From the NCBI GenBank assembly GCA_003448685.1, contig DLXW01000331.1, positions 1 through 15,981 of the forward strand: DNA of 15,981 bases, in the 5' to 3' direction. The stretch is from Cyanothece sp. UBA12306. Lineage in GTDB: Bacteria; Cyanobacteriota; Cyanobacteriia; Cyanobacteriales; Microcystaceae. Below, piece after piece: positions 15,780-15,981 of this stretch (position 1 is its first letter; each line of letters opens with the position of its first letter). The translations under genes and the position numbers were made by a program. The notes beneath the pieces were generated by a model. The model did not search any database and had not been told where the DNA came from. It saw only the letters and a list, made by a program, of their open reading frames with translations.

Positions 15780-15980
15780 CTAAACCGAATCAAACAGAAG
15801 AGGCACAAGTTCTTCAGCAAGTCCTAAATACTCCTCTTGGAAGTAAGGATTAGAAGGCTTAATTGGCTCCAAATTTATCAAAATAGTTCTAGCGCCCGCA
15901 TAATCGGCTGAACGGACAAAGTTCGAGACTGGTGACACTGACATAGATGTCCCTATCGCTTTGACACTCCCCACCGTATA
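15780..15980 (-). CDS. C-terminal fragment of a Sir2-family NAD-dependent protein deacylase (5' end missing)
   Basis: The open frame enters from the right edge and ends at TAG 15782-15780, giving 67 codons with stop. The visible protein contains AIGTSMSVSPVSNFV and GARTILINLEP. These match the C-terminal Rossmann-fold NAD-contact motifs of sirtuins (GTS...V.P and INLEP). The end (NPYFQEEYLG, then AEELVPLLF) also fits bacterial sirtuins. The N-terminal NAD-binding and catalytic histidine regions are absent. The first residues (YTVGS) come from the terminal repeat, so the native gene is cut at about GTCAAAGCG. A GTG at 15974 could initiate a short peptide but is unlikely to be a real start. The gene may be disrupted by an insertion, or the contig may end there. 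Confidence 0.7.
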   Translation of the reverse strand, partial: YTVGSVKAIGTSMSVSPVSNFVRSADYAGARTILINLEPIKPSNPYFQEEYLGLAEELVPLLFDSV

Positions 15981-15981
15981 G
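15961..15981. repeat. Right copy of the 18-bp terminal inverted repeat, probable mobile-element junction
   Basis: 15961-15978 (TTGACACTCCCCACCGTA) is the exact reverse complement of 1-18, and three more bases (TAG) follow. CCCCACCG is positioned as the left arm of a hairpin. TTGAC would be the native target next to the sirtuin sequence and ACTCCCC the first bases of the element. This fits an IS200/IS605-type left end, which inserts 3' of a fixed short target without duplicating it. Confidence 0.55.

Noticed and set aside
1..15981. The whole window as a composite transposon bounded by the 18-bp inverted repeats
   Set aside because: It carries essential housekeeping genes (dapB, priA, polA) and no transposase, and both ends abut truncated genes. 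A contig bounded by two copies of one repeated element explains it better.

Overview
The window looks like a chromosomal piece of a low-GC, probably unicellular cyanobacterium. Three things suggest this. The palindrome GCGATCGC (HIP1) occurs eleven times (635, 1077, 3914, 4410, 6279, 6539, 11245, 12967, 14320, 14900, 15443). Cyanobacteria-typical families are present (DUF928, AAA-like/CHASE2 fusion). The DNA polymerase I and PriA have a cyanobacterial style. The genus cannot be fixed from the sequence alone.

Layout: 1-18 is a short terminal motif. 3-137 is the truncated 3' end of a membrane-protein gene, perhaps an ABC permease. dapB (+, lysine/diaminopimelate synthesis) runs 344-1171. A minus-strand pair follows: a Na+/phosphate symporter (1214-2377) lies 17 bp downstream of priA (2395-4902). 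After a 309-bp divergent spacer comes a secreted DUF928 protein (+, 5212-5967). Its last 11 bp overlap the convergent end of an AAA-like/CHASE2 membrane protein (-, 5957-8647). That gene starts 2 bp after the stop codon of polA (-, 8650-11679). murT (+, 11838-13184) is divergent from polA. A 489-bp AT-rich, repeat-rich, gene-poor spacer (13185-13673) holds three regularly spaced TGTGGAAAA DnaA-box-like sites. A CDF metal transporter (-, 13674-14597), an exported metallo-beta-lactamase-fold protein (-, 14767-15684) and a truncated sirtuin 3' end (-, 15780-15980) complete the window.

Functionally this is mostly housekeeping. It covers cell-wall precursors (dapB, murT), replication and repair (priA, polA), ion handling (Na/Pi symporter, CDF), and an envelope/signalling module (DUF928 with AAA-CHASE2).

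The most notable non-gene signals are four. (1) A perfect 18-bp inverted repeat lies at the two window ends, each abutting a truncated gene, and reads as TTGAC plus the end of the same mobile element. (2) A 99-bp in-frame insertion in the proofreading domain of polA is flanked by 5-bp direct repeats; removing it restores the expected family spacing. (3) The DnaA-box cluster is an origin-like or DnaA-binding locus. (4) A Zur/Fur-box-like palindrome lies upstream of the CDF transporter. I did not find a clearly new multi-gene system.
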